Origin: Bradyrhizobium cytisi
Lineage (GTDB): Bacteria; Pseudomonadota; Alphaproteobacteria; Rhizobiales; Xanthobacteraceae
Direction of reading: 5' to 3'
DNA length: 64,000 nucleotides
Assembly: GCF_008123515.1 (NCBI RefSeq)
Contig: NZ_VSSR01000012.1
Span: 31,687-95,686 of the forward strand
Under the pieces are notes generated by a model. It was given only the letters and a program-made list of their open reading frames with translations, did not search any database and was not told where the DNA came from. The translations under genes and the position numbers were made by a program. Positions 16,701 through 27,007 of the stretch are shown here, in pieces (the stretch's first letter is position 1; the number at the start of each line of letters is the position of its first letter).

Positions 16701-19088
16701 ATGACAAATCAACGACAATCGGCCGCGGCGAGCAGCGACCTCGATCTCCTCGATCGCTACTGGCGCGCCGCGAACTACCTCTCGGTCGGGCAGATTTATC
16801 TCCTCGACAATCCGCTCCTTCGCGAGCCGTTGCGGCCCGAGCACATCAAGCCGCGCCTGCTCGGCCATTGGGGCACGACGCCGGGGCTGAACTTCATCTA
16901 CGCCCACCTCAACCGCGTCATCCGCGCGCAGGACCTCGATATGATCTATGTCTGCGGTCCCGGTCATGGCGGCCCGGGCATGGTCGCCAACACCTATCTG
17001 GAAGGCAGCTACAGCGAGATCTATCCAGACATCCCGCGCGATGCGGACGGATTGCGAAAACTTTTCAGGCAGTTCTCCTTCCCCGGCGGCATTCCGAGCC
17101 ACGCCGCGCCGGAAACGCCGGGCTCGATCCACGAAGGTGGCGAGCTCGGTTATGCGCTGGTGCACGCCTATGGCGCGGCATTCGACAATCCCGACCTCAT
17201 CGTCGCCTGCGTCGTCGGCGACGGCGAAGCCGAGACCGGCCCGCTTGCCACGTCCTGGCACTCCAACAAGTTCCTGAATCCCGCCCACGACGGCGCGGTG
17301 CTGCCGATCCTGCATCTCAACGGCTACAAGATCGCCAATCCGACCGTGCTCGGCCGCATGCCTGACAGCGAGATCCGCGATCTTTTCCGCGGATTCGGCC
17401 ACGAGCCGCTGTTCGTCGAGGGCAACGATCCCAAATTGATGCACCGGGCCATGGCGGACGCGCTCGACGTCGCGCTCGCCAGCATCCGTTCTATCCAGCA
17501 GCACGCGCGCGATGGGCGCACAAGCGTCGAACGGCCGCGCTGGCCGATGATCGTGCTGCGCAGCCCGAAGGGCTGGACAGGCCCGAAGGAGGTCGACGGC
17601 AAGAAGGTCGAAGGATTTTGGCGTGCGCATCAGGTGCCCGTTGCTAGCTGTCGCGAGAACCCTGCGCATTTGAAGATTCTCGATGACTGGATGCGCAGCT
17701 ACCAGCCGGAAAAGCTGTTCGACGCCAGCGGCGCGCTCATTCCCGAGCTTCAGTCGCTGGCGCCCGAAGGTAACAGGCGCATGGGAGCCAATCCGCACGC
17801 CAATGGCGGGCTGGTGAAGAAGGAGCTGAAGCTGCCGGACTTCCGCAGTTTTGGCGTCGACGTGCCGCAGCCCGGCGGCGTCACGGGCGAAGCGACGCGT
17901 GAGCTTGGCAAGTTTTTGCGCGACGTCATCCGCCACAACGCGCAAGAGCGCAACTTCCGCCTCATGGGTCCGGACGAGACCGCATCAAACCGTCTCGATG
18001 CCGTATTCGACGCCACCGAACGGGTCTGGATGGAGCCGGTCGAATCCTACGACGTGCATCTCGCGCAGGACGGCCGCGTGATGGAGGTGCTGAGCGAGCA
18101 TCTCTGCCAAGGCTGGCTCGAGGGCTACCTGCTCACCGGACGCCACGGCTTCTTCTCCTGCTACGAGGCCTTCATCCACATCGTGGATTCCATGTTCAAC
18201 CAGCACGCCAAATGGCTGAAGGTGACGCGACATCTGCCGTGGCGGCGTCCGATCGCCTCGCTCAATTATCTTCTGACCTCGCATGTCTGGCGGCAGGACC
18301 ATAACGGCTTCAGCCATCAGGATCCCGGCTTCGTCGACCTCGTCGCCAACAAGAAGGCCGACATCGTCCGCATCTATTTCCCGCCGGACGCCAACACCCT
18401 GCTGTGGATCGCCGACCACTGCCTGCGCACTTACAATCGCATCAACGTGATTGTCGCCGGCAAGCAGCCGGCGCCGCAATGGCTCTCGATGCAGGATGCC
18501 GCTAACCATTGCGACGCCGGCATTGGCATCTGGACGTGGGCCGGCAACGAGGACGCGGTTGGCGAGCCCGATGTGGTGATGGCCTGCGCCGGTGACGTGC
18601 CGACCTTGGAGACGCTCGCGGCCGTCGATCTCCTGCGCAAGGCGCTGCCGGACATCAAGATCCGTGTCGTCAACGTCGTCGACCTGATGACGCTGCAACC
18701 GAAAGAGCAGCATCCGCATGGCCTGTCCGATCGCGACTTCGACAGCCTGTTCACGCACGACAAGCCTGTCATCTTCGCCTATCACGGCTATCCTTATCTG
18801 ATCCACCGGCTGACCTATAACCGCACCAACCATGACGGCTTACATGTGCGCGGCTTTGCCGAGGAAGGCACCACGACGACGCCGTTCGACATGGTCGTGC
18901 TCAACGGGCTCGACCGCTACCACCTCGCGATCGAGGCGATCGAGCGTGTGCCGGGACTTGCGACCAAGGCTGCGCAGGTGAAGCAACAGTTCCGCGACAA
19001 GTTGATCGAGCATTCGCGTTACGTGCGCGAGCACGGCGAGGACATGCCGGAGATCCGCGATTGGGTCTGGCCGGGCAAGTCGGGCTGA
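16701..19088 (+). CDS. xylulose-5-phosphate/fructose-6-phosphate phosphoketolase
   Basis: This 795-residue thiamine diphosphate enzyme splits xylulose-5-P or fructose-6-P with phosphate to acetyl phosphate plus glyceraldehyde-3-P or erythrose-4-P. The motifs include GHGGPGM near 92, the ThDP site [19 protein letters not shown] near 174, and PGGIPSH at 130-136. The chosen start is ATG at 16701; GTG 16683 would add 6 residues. It is followed after 4 bp by acetate kinase, which turns the acetyl phosphate into acetate and ATP, so the pair forms a short phosphoketolase shunt. Confidence 0.95.
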   Translation: MTNQRQSAAASSDLDLLDRYWRAANYLSVGQIYLLDNPLLREPLRPEHIKPRLLGHWGTTPGLNFIYAHLNRVIRAQDLDMIYVCGPGHGGPGMVANTYLEGSYSEIYPDIPRDADGLRKLFRQFSFPGGIPSHAAPETPGSIHEGGELGYALVHAYGAAFDNPDLIVACVVGDGEAETGPLATSWHSNKFLNPAHDGAVLPILHLNGYKIANPTVLGRMPDSEIRDLFRGFGHEPLFVEGNDPKLMHRAMADALDVALASIRSIQQHARDGRTSVERPRWPMIVLRSPKGWTGPKEVDGKKVEGFWRAHQVPVASCRENPAHLKILDDWMRSYQPEKLFDASGALIPELQSLAPEGNRRMGANPHANGGLVKKELKLPDFRSFGVDVPQPGGVTGEATRELGKFLRDVIRHNAQERNFRLMGPDETASNRLDAVFDATERVWMEPVESYDVHLAQDGRVMEVLSEHLCQGWLEGYLLTGRHGFFSCYEAFIHIVDSMFNQHAKWLKVTRHLPWRRPIASLNYLLTSHVWRQDHNGFSHQDPGFVDLVANKKADIVRIYFPPDANTLLWIADHCLRTYNRINVIVAGKQPAPQWLSMQDAANHCDAGIGIWTWAGNEDAVGEPDVVMACAGDVPTLETLAAVDLLRKALPDIKIRVVNVVDLMTLQPKEQHPHGLSDRDFDSLFTHDKPVIFAYHGYPYLIHRLTYNRTNHDGLHVRGFAEEGTTTTPFDMVVLNGLDRYHLAIEAIERVPGLATKAAQVKQQFRDKLIEHSRYVREHGEDMPEIRDWVWPGKSG

Positions 19089-19092
19089 CATC

Positions 19093-20289
19093 ATGGCGGC
19101 CTCCAACGCGGTCCTCGTCCTCAACGCAGGCTCGTCGAGCATCAAGTTCGGCCTGTTCGAGATCTCGGGCAGCGAACCAGCCCTGCTCTGCAAGGGCCTG
19201 CTCGACGAGCACGAGGCCAAGCCCAGGCTTGTGGCAAAGAGCCCATCGGGCGAGACGCTGTTCGAGACGCAGAGGGAGACGTCGGACGCGGATGGCGGCC
19301 ATCTGTTCGCCGATGTGCTCGGCTTCATCGAGGACCGTTTTGGCCAGGGCCGCCTGCACGCCGTGGGTCACCGGATCGTCCATGGCGGTCCGGATTATTC
19401 CGGCCCGATCGCGCTGACGGACGACGTCTATGCGAAGCTGGAAGCACTCACACCACTAGCGCCGCTGCATCAGCCCCGTTGCCTGGCACCGGTCCGCGCC
19501 ATCGGGGCGCTCCGTCCCGCACTGACGCAGATCGCCTGCTTCGACACCGCCTTCCATCACGGCCTGACGCCGCCAGCGAGCCGCTTCGCCATTCCGAGAC
19601 GCTACGAGGCACAGGGTCTCCGGCGCTACGGCTTTCACGGTCTCTCATTCGAATATATCGCGGGGCGGCTCGCCGTGATCGCGCCCGAGCTTGCAGCCAG
19701 ACGCACCGTCATCGCTCATCTCGGCAATGGCGCGAGCCTCTGCGCCTTGCGCGACGGCCGCAGCGTCGACACCACGATGGGGCTGACGCCGCTCGACGGC
19801 CTGGTCATGGGCACGCGCTGCGGCACCATCGATCCCGGCGTGCTGCTCTACATGTTGCAGCAGGAAACGATGACGGTCGAGGATTTGCAGCACCTGCTCT
19901 ATCACGAGTCCGGCCTGCTCGGCGTTTCCGGCATCTCCGCGGATATGCGGACGCTGCTGACGAGCGGCGAGGCTTCGGCGCGCGAGGCGGTCGATCTCTT
20001 CGCCTTCCGTGCGGCACAGGAGGTGACGGTGATGGCGAACACGCTTGAAGGACTGGAGTGCCTCGTTTTCACCGGCGGCATCGGCGAGCACGCCAAGCAA
20101 ATCCGCAGCGCCATTGGCGAGCGGCTCGCCTGGCTCGGCGTGCGCATCGATGCCGCGGCGAATGATGCCGCGCGCGAGCGCATCAATGCCGACGACAGCG
20201 CCGTGGATGTGCTCGTCATCCCGACCAACGAGGAACTGACGATCGCACGGCACTGCGCCGCGGTGCTGCAGCGGGGCTGCCTCCCTTGA
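19093..20289 (+). CDS. ackA: acetate kinase
   Basis: This 398-residue ASKHA-fold kinase interconverts acetyl phosphate/ADP and acetate/ATP. The N-terminal motif LVLNAGSSSIKFGLF and the C-terminal VFTGGIGEHAKQIR are diagnostic, and RYGFHGLSFEY and HLGNGASLCAL complete the active site. It starts 4 bp after the phosphoketolase stop codon, so both are cotranscribed. No phosphotransacetylase gene is present nearby, which implies that acetyl phosphate from the phosphoketolase is its main substrate. Confidence 0.96.
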   Translation: MAASNAVLVLNAGSSSIKFGLFEISGSEPALLCKGLLDEHEAKPRLVAKSPSGETLFETQRETSDADGGHLFADVLGFIEDRFGQGRLHAVGHRIVHGGPDYSGPIALTDDVYAKLEALTPLAPLHQPRCLAPVRAIGALRPALTQIACFDTAFHHGLTPPASRFAIPRRYEAQGLRRYGFHGLSFEYIAGRLAVIAPELAARRTVIAHLGNGASLCALRDGRSVDTTMGLTPLDGLVMGTRCGTIDPGVLLYMLQQETMTVEDLQHLLYHESGLLGVSGISADMRTLLTSGEASAREAVDLFAFRAAQEVTVMANTLEGLECLVFTGGIGEHAKQIRSAIGERLAWLGVRIDAAANDAARERINADDSAVDVLVIPTNEELTIARHCAAVLQRGCLP

Positions 20290-20309
20290 GAAAGCATGGG
20301 AGGTTGTGG

Positions 20310-20352
20310 CCATCCTTCGAGACGCCCGCTTGGCGGGCTCCTCAGGATGAGG
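20310..20352. repeat. REP-like repeat, copy A (CATCCTTCGAGACGC...AGGATGAGG)
   Basis: This 43-bp unit begins CCATCCTTCGAGACGCC and ends GCTCCTCAGGATGAGG. It lies 20 bp after the acetate kinase stop. The ends are partly self-complementary (CATCCT/AGGATG). It has the same orientation as copy C at 20794 and is inverted relative to copy B at 20449. Confidence 0.9.
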
Positions 20353-20448
20353 TCGAGTATGTGGCACCAACAGGTTTTAATCGATGGACAGTCGTCCGAT
20401 AGCCAAGAGTCTTTTCGGCACTTGCACCAAAACACGCATGCCGGTTAG

Positions 20449-20493
20449 CCTCATCCTGAGGAGCGCGCCCTTGCGCGCGTCTCGAAGGATGGG
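20449..20493. repeat. REP-like repeat, copy B (inverted), upstream of GIY-YIG gene
   Basis: This unit begins CCTCATCCTGAGGAGCG and ends CGTCTCGAAGGATGG. Its ends are the reverse complement of the ends of copies A and C; the centre differs. It ends 9 bp before the ATG of the GIY-YIG gene, so any ribosome binding site must lie in or beside the repeat. Confidence 0.9.
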
Positions 20494-20502
20494 GCGGGCA
20501 CG

Positions 20503-20835
20503 ATGACAGAAGGCGCATACCTCTACATTCTCAAATGTGCCGATGGCAGCTACTACATCGGGACGACGCGAACCGAGCTTGAGCTCCGGATTGCGCAGCA
20601 CAACGCCGGCACGTTCGCCGGCTACACAAGGTCGCGCAGACCCGTGACCCTCGTCTTCTCGCAATGGTTCGACAGGGTGACCGACGCGATCGAATGCGAA
20701 CGCAAACTCAAGAAATGGAGTCGCGCCAAGAAGGAAGCTTTCATGCGCGGCGACTTTGCTGAGCTCCATGAATTGGCGAAGCGCGGACCTCATCATCCTT
20801 CGAGACGCCCGCCTATTGCGGGCTCCCCAGGATGA
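20503..20835 (+). CDS. GIY-YIG nuclease family protein flanked by repeats
   Basis: This 110-residue protein is a single GIY-YIG domain of the UPF0213/YhbQ type: LYIL at 7-10 in place of GIY, YIG at 18-20, the catalytic Arg29, and Glu66 in ECERKLKKW as metal ligand. The domain ends near residue 85. Residues 98-110 (HPSRRPPIAGSPG) and the TGA stop are encoded inside the downstream repeat copy C. With inverted copy B just upstream, the gene is boxed by terminal inverted repeats. Activity is unproven; DNA nicking is the family expectation. Confidence 0.88.
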   Translation: MTEGAYLYILKCADGSYYIGTTRTELELRIAQHNAGTFAGYTRSRRPVTLVFSQWFDRVTDAIECERKLKKWSRAKKEAFMRGDFAELHELAKRGPHHPSRRPPIAGSPG

Positions 20836-20837
20836 GG
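20794..20837. repeat. REP-like repeat, copy C, overlaps GIY-YIG 3' end
   Basis: This unit begins CATCCTTCGAGACGCCC and ends GCTCCCCAGGATGAGG, with one mismatch to copy A in the right end. It contains the last 13 codons and the stop codon of the GIY-YIG gene (20833-20835). Together with copy B it makes an inverted-repeat boundary around a 389-bp unit. Confidence 0.9.
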
Positions 20838-20858
20838 GCTGAACTTGCGGCTTTCAGC

Positions 20859-21698
20859 TCAATGAACCCCGGTATAGATCTGGAAACACCCGATCGCGAC
20901 CTCGATCACGATCAGCACCACCACCGCGATCTCGAGGCGCAGCGAGCGCTGGGTGTCGATGATGTCGGTCAGCGCATCGGCCGTCTCCGCGACGACCGTG
21001 AGCTTGCGCTCGAGCGTGTCGAGACGCTCCTTCAGCTCGTACTCGTCTTCGAGACGCGCATAGAGCCGGTCGAGCTGCGGCTTTTCCCAGAGCGCGTCGG
21101 GTTTTTCGGCAACCGCGACGCGGCCGGCGACGCGCTGCTGGACCAGCAGCGCGTTGCCGATGAGCTGCAGGATGCCCTTGCGCCGTCGCGACGTACGGCC
21201 TTTCTCGGCGAGCTCGCGTGCAAAAGGCTCGATGACGTCGAAAACCGCAGCGACGCGACGCTCGTCGCGCGCCAGCGACGTGCTCTTGGCGAGTGCGTCC
21301 GCGATCAGCAGCAGCCGCTCGTCGGAAAATTTCGAGAGGCAGATCGGCCCGCCGGGCTGGATCGCCTCGGCGTTTTCGTCGTGACAGAGCTGAGCCTGCG
21401 CGGTCTCCTCCTCATAGGGGCTGAGCTCGCCGGTCACGCGCGACTTGAGACTGTCGATGAGGACCTTCTCCTCCGATGGCAACAGCCCGATCAGCACCAC
21501 AACGCCGTAGCGGAAGATCACGGCCAGGCCGCCATGGACCCGGAAGGCAGCCGGCGTCGAGGATACCAGCGTGCCGATCTCGAGGCCCGACGGATTGATG
21601 CGTTCGCCCAGCATCACGGCGCGGATCCGCAAGGTCGGCGCGGCCTCCGGCTTCGGCAATGGCGGCGTCGCGCCAATGGGAAGTTGATCGGCGTTCAT
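20859..21698 (-). CDS. RMD1/DUF155 family membrane protein
   Basis: This protein of 279 residues resembles the RMD1/YagE (DUF155) family: the central region GLAVIFRYGVVVLIGL, a helical region with KSTSLARDERRVAAVFD, LYARLEDEYELKERLDTLE, and one C-terminal membrane segment (IAVVVLIVIEVAIGCFQI). Mitochondrial relatives such as yeast RMD proteins are needed for meiotic division or mitochondrial translation; the bacterial role is unknown. ATG 21698 has GAG 8 nt upstream; ATG 21707 is the alternative. It converges on the GIY-YIG unit. Confidence 0.8.
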   Translation of the reverse strand: MNADQLPIGATPPLPKPEAAPTLRIRAVMLGERINPSGLEIGTLVSSTPAAFRVHGGLAVIFRYGVVVLIGLLPSEEKVLIDSLKSRVTGELSPYEEETAQAQLCHDENAEAIQPGGPICLSKFSDERLLLIADALAKSTSLARDERRVAAVFDVIEPFARELAEKGRTSRRRKGILQLIGNALLVQQRVAGRVAVAEKPDALWEKPQLDRLYARLEDEYELKERLDTLERKLTVVAETADALTDIIDTQRSLRLEIAVVVLIVIEVAIGCFQIYTGVH

Positions 21699-22002
21699 TG
21701 GACACATCTCGCTTTGCGCAATGGCGATTGCTCGTTTTTCCCGTCGGCACGGGAACAGCGCCGTTTCCCCGACGATATCGGCGGAGAAAAGCCTCGTTTG
21801 AAGGTCACGAGACCGAAAATCGCCGAAACATTCGGCAATTTGACCACCCGTGCACGACATATTCGGCCGGGACGGGCGCACGCCGGTTTACCATCGCACG
21901 CCGAACGGCTTGCGAAAAGTTGCACTCGGCAGCGCAGCATGTTTATGACAACATCATAACGCGTTGCGCTTCTCCCGAATTGCGGACATCGAAGTCTCAA
22001 TC

Positions 22003-22578
22003 ATGCTGAGCGTCATCATTCCGACCGAAGGCGTCGAGCAGACCGCGGTCGCAACACTGGCCGCGCTGGTCCCCGGTGCCGCGGCAGGCATCATCAAGGA
22101 AGTCCTGCTGGTCGACGGCACAAGCAACGGCGTCATCGAGCGCGTTGCCGACGTCGCCGGCTGCCGCTTCGTCGGCTGCGAGGGATCTTCGCAAGGCGCA
22201 GCACTGGCCGCCGGCGCGCTCCAGGCCCGTTCGCCCTGGCTGATGTTCCTCCCTGCCGGCGCGGTGCTGGACACCGGCTGGATCGAGGAGACCACCCAAT
22301 TCATCCAGGCCGTCGCGGCCAGTGGCCGGGATCGTGCGGCCGTGTTCCGCTACGCCCGTTCGCCTTACGCCGATACCGGCTTCCGCGACGTCCTGTGGTC
22401 CGTCGCTCGCAAGGTGGTCGGCCCCCTCGGCGATCAGGGGCTTTTGATCGCGCGAGATCATTACGACCGGATCGGCGGCTATCCGCCCCAGGCCCGCCGG
22501 TCCGAGGCGCGGCTACTGCGGCGGCTCGGCCGCTCCTCCCGGACAATGTTGCGCAGCCGGATCGTCATGGTCGCTTGA
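22003..22578 (+). CDS. short glycosyltransferase family 2-like protein
   Basis: This protein of 191 residues starts MLSVIIPTEGVEQTAVATLA and continues EVLLVDGTSNGVIERVAD, matching the nucleotide-binding half of GT2 enzymes. The usual DxD is not clear (LPAGAVLDTGW occupies the place), and the protein is shorter than typical GT2 enzymes. A transferase with a reduced fold or a degenerate relative are both possible. It is followed by the palindromic operator of the MarR-GNAT gene. Confidence 0.7.
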   Translation: MLSVIIPTEGVEQTAVATLAALVPGAAAGIIKEVLLVDGTSNGVIERVADVAGCRFVGCEGSSQGAALAAGALQARSPWLMFLPAGAVLDTGWIEETTQFIQAVAASGRDRAAVFRYARSPYADTGFRDVLWSVARKVVGPLGDQGLLIARDHYDRIGGYPPQARRSEARLLRRLGRSSRTMLRSRIVMVA

Positions 22579-22590
22579 GGCACCCGATAC

Positions 22591-22624
22591 TTGCCAAAGT
22601 CAATTAATTATTTGACAATGGCAA
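22591..22624. promoter_or_regulatory. 34-bp palindromic operator upstream of MarR-GNAT gene
   Basis: The sequence reads TTGCCA-N2-GTCAA-N-TAATTA-N-TTGAC-N2-TGGCAA, a dyad symmetric at 28 of 34 positions, ending 15 bp before the MarR-GNAT ATG. The AT-rich centre and the position fit a MarR-dimer binding site for autoregulation. Further half-sites (GGCAATTATTG, GCCAATTAA) follow to and across the start codon. Confidence 0.75.
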
Positions 22625-22639
22625 TTATTGAGGTGTCCC

Positions 22640-23569
22640 ATGCCAATTAACGGTACCGACGACCAGATCGCAGCGGTTCGCGCCTTCAACCGCTTCTATA
22701 CCCGCAAGCTCGGCGTGCTCGACCAGCACCTGGGAAATAGCCCGTTCTCGCTCAGCGAGGCTCGCGTGCTCTATGAGCTCGCGCATCGCGACGACCTCGC
22801 GGCAAAAGAGATCGGAAACGAGCTCGGCCTTGACGCCGGCTACCTCAGCCGCATCGTCCAGAGCTTTGACGAAAAGGGGCTGATCACGCGGAAGCCCCTG
22901 CCGGCAGATCGCCGACAATACCAGCTCTGCCTCACCGCCAAGGGCCGCCAGAGCTTCGCCAAGCTGAACCTGAGCTCGCAAAACGAGGTTGCCGCAATGC
23001 TGGCGCAGCTTTCGGCCGGCGATGCAACGCGGCTAACGCAGGCGATGGCGACCATTCAGGCCGTGCTGGAGCAACGTCAAAGCCAGCCCGCTTCCGTCGT
23101 GCTGCGCAGCCACCGCGTCGGTGACATGGGCTGGGTCATCTCCAAGCAAGCCGCCGCTTATGCCGCGGACTACAACTGGGACATCAGCTACGAGGCGCTG
23201 GTCGCCGAGATCTGCGCTCAGTTCATCAAGAATTACGACGCCGCGCGCGAGCATTGCTGGATCGCGGAAGTCGATGGCGAGCCGGTCGGCTCGATCTTTC
23301 TGGTCAAGGCCACGGACGAGATCGCCAAGCTCCGCCTGTTGCAGGTGGAGAAGAAAGCCCGTGGGCTCGGCGTCGGCCATGCGCTTGTGGAGCAATGCAT
23401 CCAGGGCGCGCGCGAGCGGGGCTACAGCCGGATGACGCTGTGGACGCAAAGCATTCTGGTCGCCGCACGCAGCATCTATCAGAGCACCGGCTTCAAGCTC
23501 GTGAAGGAAGAGAAGCACCATAGCTTCGGTGCCGATCTGGTCGGCGAGACCTGGGAACGGGATCTGTAG
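22640..23569 (+). CDS. MarR-type HTH fused to GNAT acetyltransferase
   Basis: This 309-residue protein has a MarR winged-helix region at about 30-140 (LSEARVLYELAHRDDLAAKE, LDAGYLSRIVQSFDEKGLI) and a GNAT domain at about 150-309 (LRLLQVEKKARGLGVGHALV is the acetyl-CoA loop). Such fusions combine repression and acetyl transfer, but the ligand and acetyl acceptor are unknown. ATG 22640 lies just below a large palindrome, so it is likely autoregulated. It is followed by two repeat units. Confidence 0.9.
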   Translation: MPINGTDDQIAAVRAFNRFYTRKLGVLDQHLGNSPFSLSEARVLYELAHRDDLAAKEIGNELGLDAGYLSRIVQSFDEKGLITRKPLPADRRQYQLCLTAKGRQSFAKLNLSSQNEVAAMLAQLSAGDATRLTQAMATIQAVLEQRQSQPASVVLRSHRVGDMGWVISKQAAAYAADYNWDISYEALVAEICAQFIKNYDAAREHCWIAEVDGEPVGSIFLVKATDEIAKLRLLQVEKKARGLGVGHALVEQCIQGARERGYSRMTLWTQSILVAARSIYQSTGFKLVKEEKHHSFGADLVGETWERDL

Positions 23570-23576
23570 CTGCGCG

Positions 23577-23662
23577 ATGCGCATGAATGCGCCCTCGCCC
23601 CTTGTTGTGGGAGAGGGCAGCGACGCCGGCGGACACAGGCCCACTTGGGGGTATCTCTCCGC
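23577..23662. repeat. dispersed repeat, GCGCCCTC...GGGAGAGGG family, copy 1
   Basis: This segment (GAATGCGCCCTCGCCCCTTG ... GTATCTCTCC) is closely similar to 34700-34786, including GGGAGAGGGC, CGACGCCGG and CACTTGGG blocks in the same order. It lies just after the MarR-GNAT gene. Confidence 0.75.
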
Positions 23663-23672
23663 GAGTCTGGAA

Positions 23673-23765
23673 TCGTAGGGTGGGCAAAGGCGCGTTAGCG
23701 CCGTGCCCACCGATCCAGCATCGCGATAGAAGTGGTGGGCACGCTTCGCTTTGCCCACCCTACGA
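23673..23765. repeat. inverted repeat, GTAGGGTGGGCAAAG family, copy 2
   Basis: The left arm from 23673 (TCGTAGGGTGGGCAAAG) pairs with the right arm ending 23765 (CTTTGCCCACCCTACGA). It is the same element as 7011-7098, sharing the internal GATAGAAGTGGTGGGCACGC block. It lies 12 bp downstream of the end of moaB, which is on the minus strand. Confidence 0.9.
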
Positions 23766-23777
23766 TACTGTCCCCGC

Positions 23778-24341
23778 CTACGCAGTCGCGCCCTGCGCCT
23801 TTGGCCTGCGCAGGTGCTCGTCCAGCCGCGGCATGATCTCGACGAAATTGCAGGGGCGCGTGCGATAGTCGAGTTGAGCAGCGAGGATGCCGTCCCAGCC
23901 GTCGCGGCAGGCGCCGGGCGAGCCTGGCAGGCAGAAGATGTAGGTCGCACCTGTTACGCCCGCGGTGGCGCGGCTCTGGATCGTCGACGCGCCGATCTTG
24001 GCGTGGCTCAGCATGTGAAAGGCGATCGAGAAACCATCCATGCGCTTCTCGAGCAGCGGCTCGATCGCCTCCGGCGTGACGTCGCGCCCGGTAAAACCTG
24101 TGCCGCCGGTGGTGATGACGACGTCGACGCCGGCGTCTGCGACCCAGCGCCGGATCACGGCGCGGATGGCCTCGACGTCATCGGTCACGATCTCGCGCGC
24201 GGCGAGATGATGGCCGGCTGCGGTGAGACGGTCGACAAGCGTCTGGCCGGACTTGTCATCGGCGAGCGCCCGCGTGTCGGAGACGGTGAGCACCGCGATG
24301 TTGAGCGGGATGAACTGTTTGGTTTCGTCGATGGAGGCCAT
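23778..24341 (-). CDS. moaB: molybdenum cofactor biosynthesis protein B (MoaB/Mog family)
   Basis: This 187-residue MoCF-domain protein binds molybdopterin and acts in adenylylation during molybdenum cofactor synthesis. The motifs are the [15 protein letters not shown] start, [19 protein letters not shown] at 74-92 and [14 protein letters not shown] near 146. The ATG at 24341 fits the family N-terminus. No other moa genes are in the window, and the E. coli comparison does not fully decide between MoaB and Mog function. Confidence 0.92.
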   Translation of the reverse strand: MASIDETKQFIPLNIAVLTVSDTRALADDKSGQTLVDRLTAAGHHLAAREIVTDDVEAIRAVIRRWVADAGVDVVITTGGTGFTGRDVTPEAIEPLLEKRMDGFSIAFHMLSHAKIGASTIQSRATAGVTGATYIFCLPGSPGACRDGWDGILAAQLDYRTRPCNFVEIMPRLDEHLRRPKAQGATA

Positions 24342-24356
24342 TGCTCATTCCTCTCG

Positions 24357-24490
24357 TGTCCCGGACGCGCTGCGGCGTGAAACGCTGCTGCGCAGAGCCG
24401 GGACCCATTTTGAGACTTGAGTAACCGGCAATTTGGGCCCCGGCTCTGCAGCGCACCGCTGAAGAAGCGCTGCGCTGCGTCCGGGGCACG
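24357..24490. repeat. inverted repeat pair (GTCCCGGACGCGCTGCG / GCTGCGTCCGGGG)
   Basis: The outer arms TGTCCCGGACGCGCTGCG (from 24358) and CGCTGCGCTGCGTCCGGGGC (to 24487) are complementary apart from a few bases, and the inner blocks CGCAGAGCCGGGACC and GGCCCCGGCTCTGCAGCG pair too. It fills most of the gap between moaB and the zinc protease gene upstream on the same strand. Confidence 0.7.
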
Positions 24491-24502
24491 GGGTACGCGT
24501 GG

Positions 24503-25450
24503 CTACGGCCCGCCGCCGCCGAACGTGTTGCAGGCCTGCAGTGAGCCCTGCTGATAGCCGGTCATGAACCACTGCTTGCGCTGCGCGGCCGAGCCGTGGG
24601 TGAAGGAATCAGGCACGACGCGCCCGGTGGCCTGACGCTGCAGCGTATCGTCGCCGATCGCGCTCGCCGTGGTCAGCGCGGCGTCGATGTCGCCGGATTC
24701 GAGGAAGTTCGGGCGCTTCTTCGCCTCGCGATTGACCCAGACGCCGGACAGACAGTCGGCCTGCAATTCGACCTTCACCTGGAGCGCATTGGCCTCGGCC
24801 TTGCTGCCGGCCTGTTGCTGCAGTCGCGTCACCTTCGGAATGATGCCGAGCAGGTTCTGGATGTGATGGCCGGCTTCGTGCGCGATGATATAGGCGGTAG
24901 TGAAATTGCACGCGGATTTGCCGGAGCAGCCGCGGAAGCGCGTCTCGACCTCGCGGAAGAAGCCGGTGTCGAGGAAGATGGTGCGGTCCGGCGGGCAGTA
25001 GAACGGGCCCATCGCCGACTCCGCCCGGCCGCAGCGGCCGCCATTGGTGGCGTTGCGGAACAGCACGACCTTCGGGCCGGTGTAGGACTGGCCGCTGGCC
25101 TGGAAGATCTCGCTCCAGCGATCGTCGATCTCGCCGAGGATGCCGGAGATCATGCTGCCCATCTCGTCGGTCGGCGCGCCGCGCTTGGCCTGACTCGAGG
25201 GACGGTCGCTCTGGTAGCTCGGCGCCTGGCCGCCACCGGTGAGGATCTCGGCGCCGCCGATCAGGATGCGCGGATCGATGCCGAAGGCATAGCCGACCAG
25301 GCCAAGCACGATGATGGTGCCGATGCCGAGGCCGCCACCGCCCATCGGCAGGCCGAATCCGCCGCCTCCTCCACCGCCGCCAAATCCTCCACCACCATCG
25401 TCGCGACGATCCTCGACGTCGTCGCTGCGGCGGAAATCATCGTAGCGCAT
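24503..25450 (-). CDS. neutral zinc metallopeptidase, YpfJ/KPN_02809 family
   Basis: This 315-residue protein has an N-terminal Gly-rich stretch (20-45), one membrane segment (GIGTIIVLGLVGYAFGI) and a zinc-protease domain with HEAGHH in YIIAHEAGHHIQNLLGI. Cys pairs in the domain suggest a periplasmic location. Typical length for the family is about 290-310. The gene is monocistronic. Substrate unknown. Divergent from ccrM across a 415-bp intergenic region. Confidence 0.9.
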   Translation of the reverse strand: MRYDDFRRSDDVEDRRDDGGGGFGGGGGGGGFGLPMGGGGLGIGTIIVLGLVGYAFGIDPRILIGGAEILTGGGQAPSYQSDRPSSQAKRGAPTDEMGSMISGILGEIDDRWSEIFQASGQSYTGPKVVLFRNATNGGRCGRAESAMGPFYCPPDRTIFLDTGFFREVETRFRGCSGKSACNFTTAYIIAHEAGHHIQNLLGIIPKVTRLQQQAGSKAEANALQVKVELQADCLSGVWVNREAKKRPNFLESGDIDAALTTASAIGDDTLQRQATGRVVPDSFTHGSAAQRKQWFMTGYQQGSLQACNTFGGGGP

Positions 25451-26996
<1,546 letters not shown>

Positions 26997-27007
26997 CCGC
27001 GCTCTTG

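Noticed and set aside
20310..20837. Three spaced repeats that could be a CRISPR array
   Set aside because: Copies are in mixed orientation with very unequal spacing, one overlaps a gene, and no cas genes are present.
22003..22578. Frameshifted longer glycosyltransferase
   Set aside because: The frame ends cleanly with a natural basic tail before the MarR operator, and neighbouring frames show no continuation of a GT2 domain.
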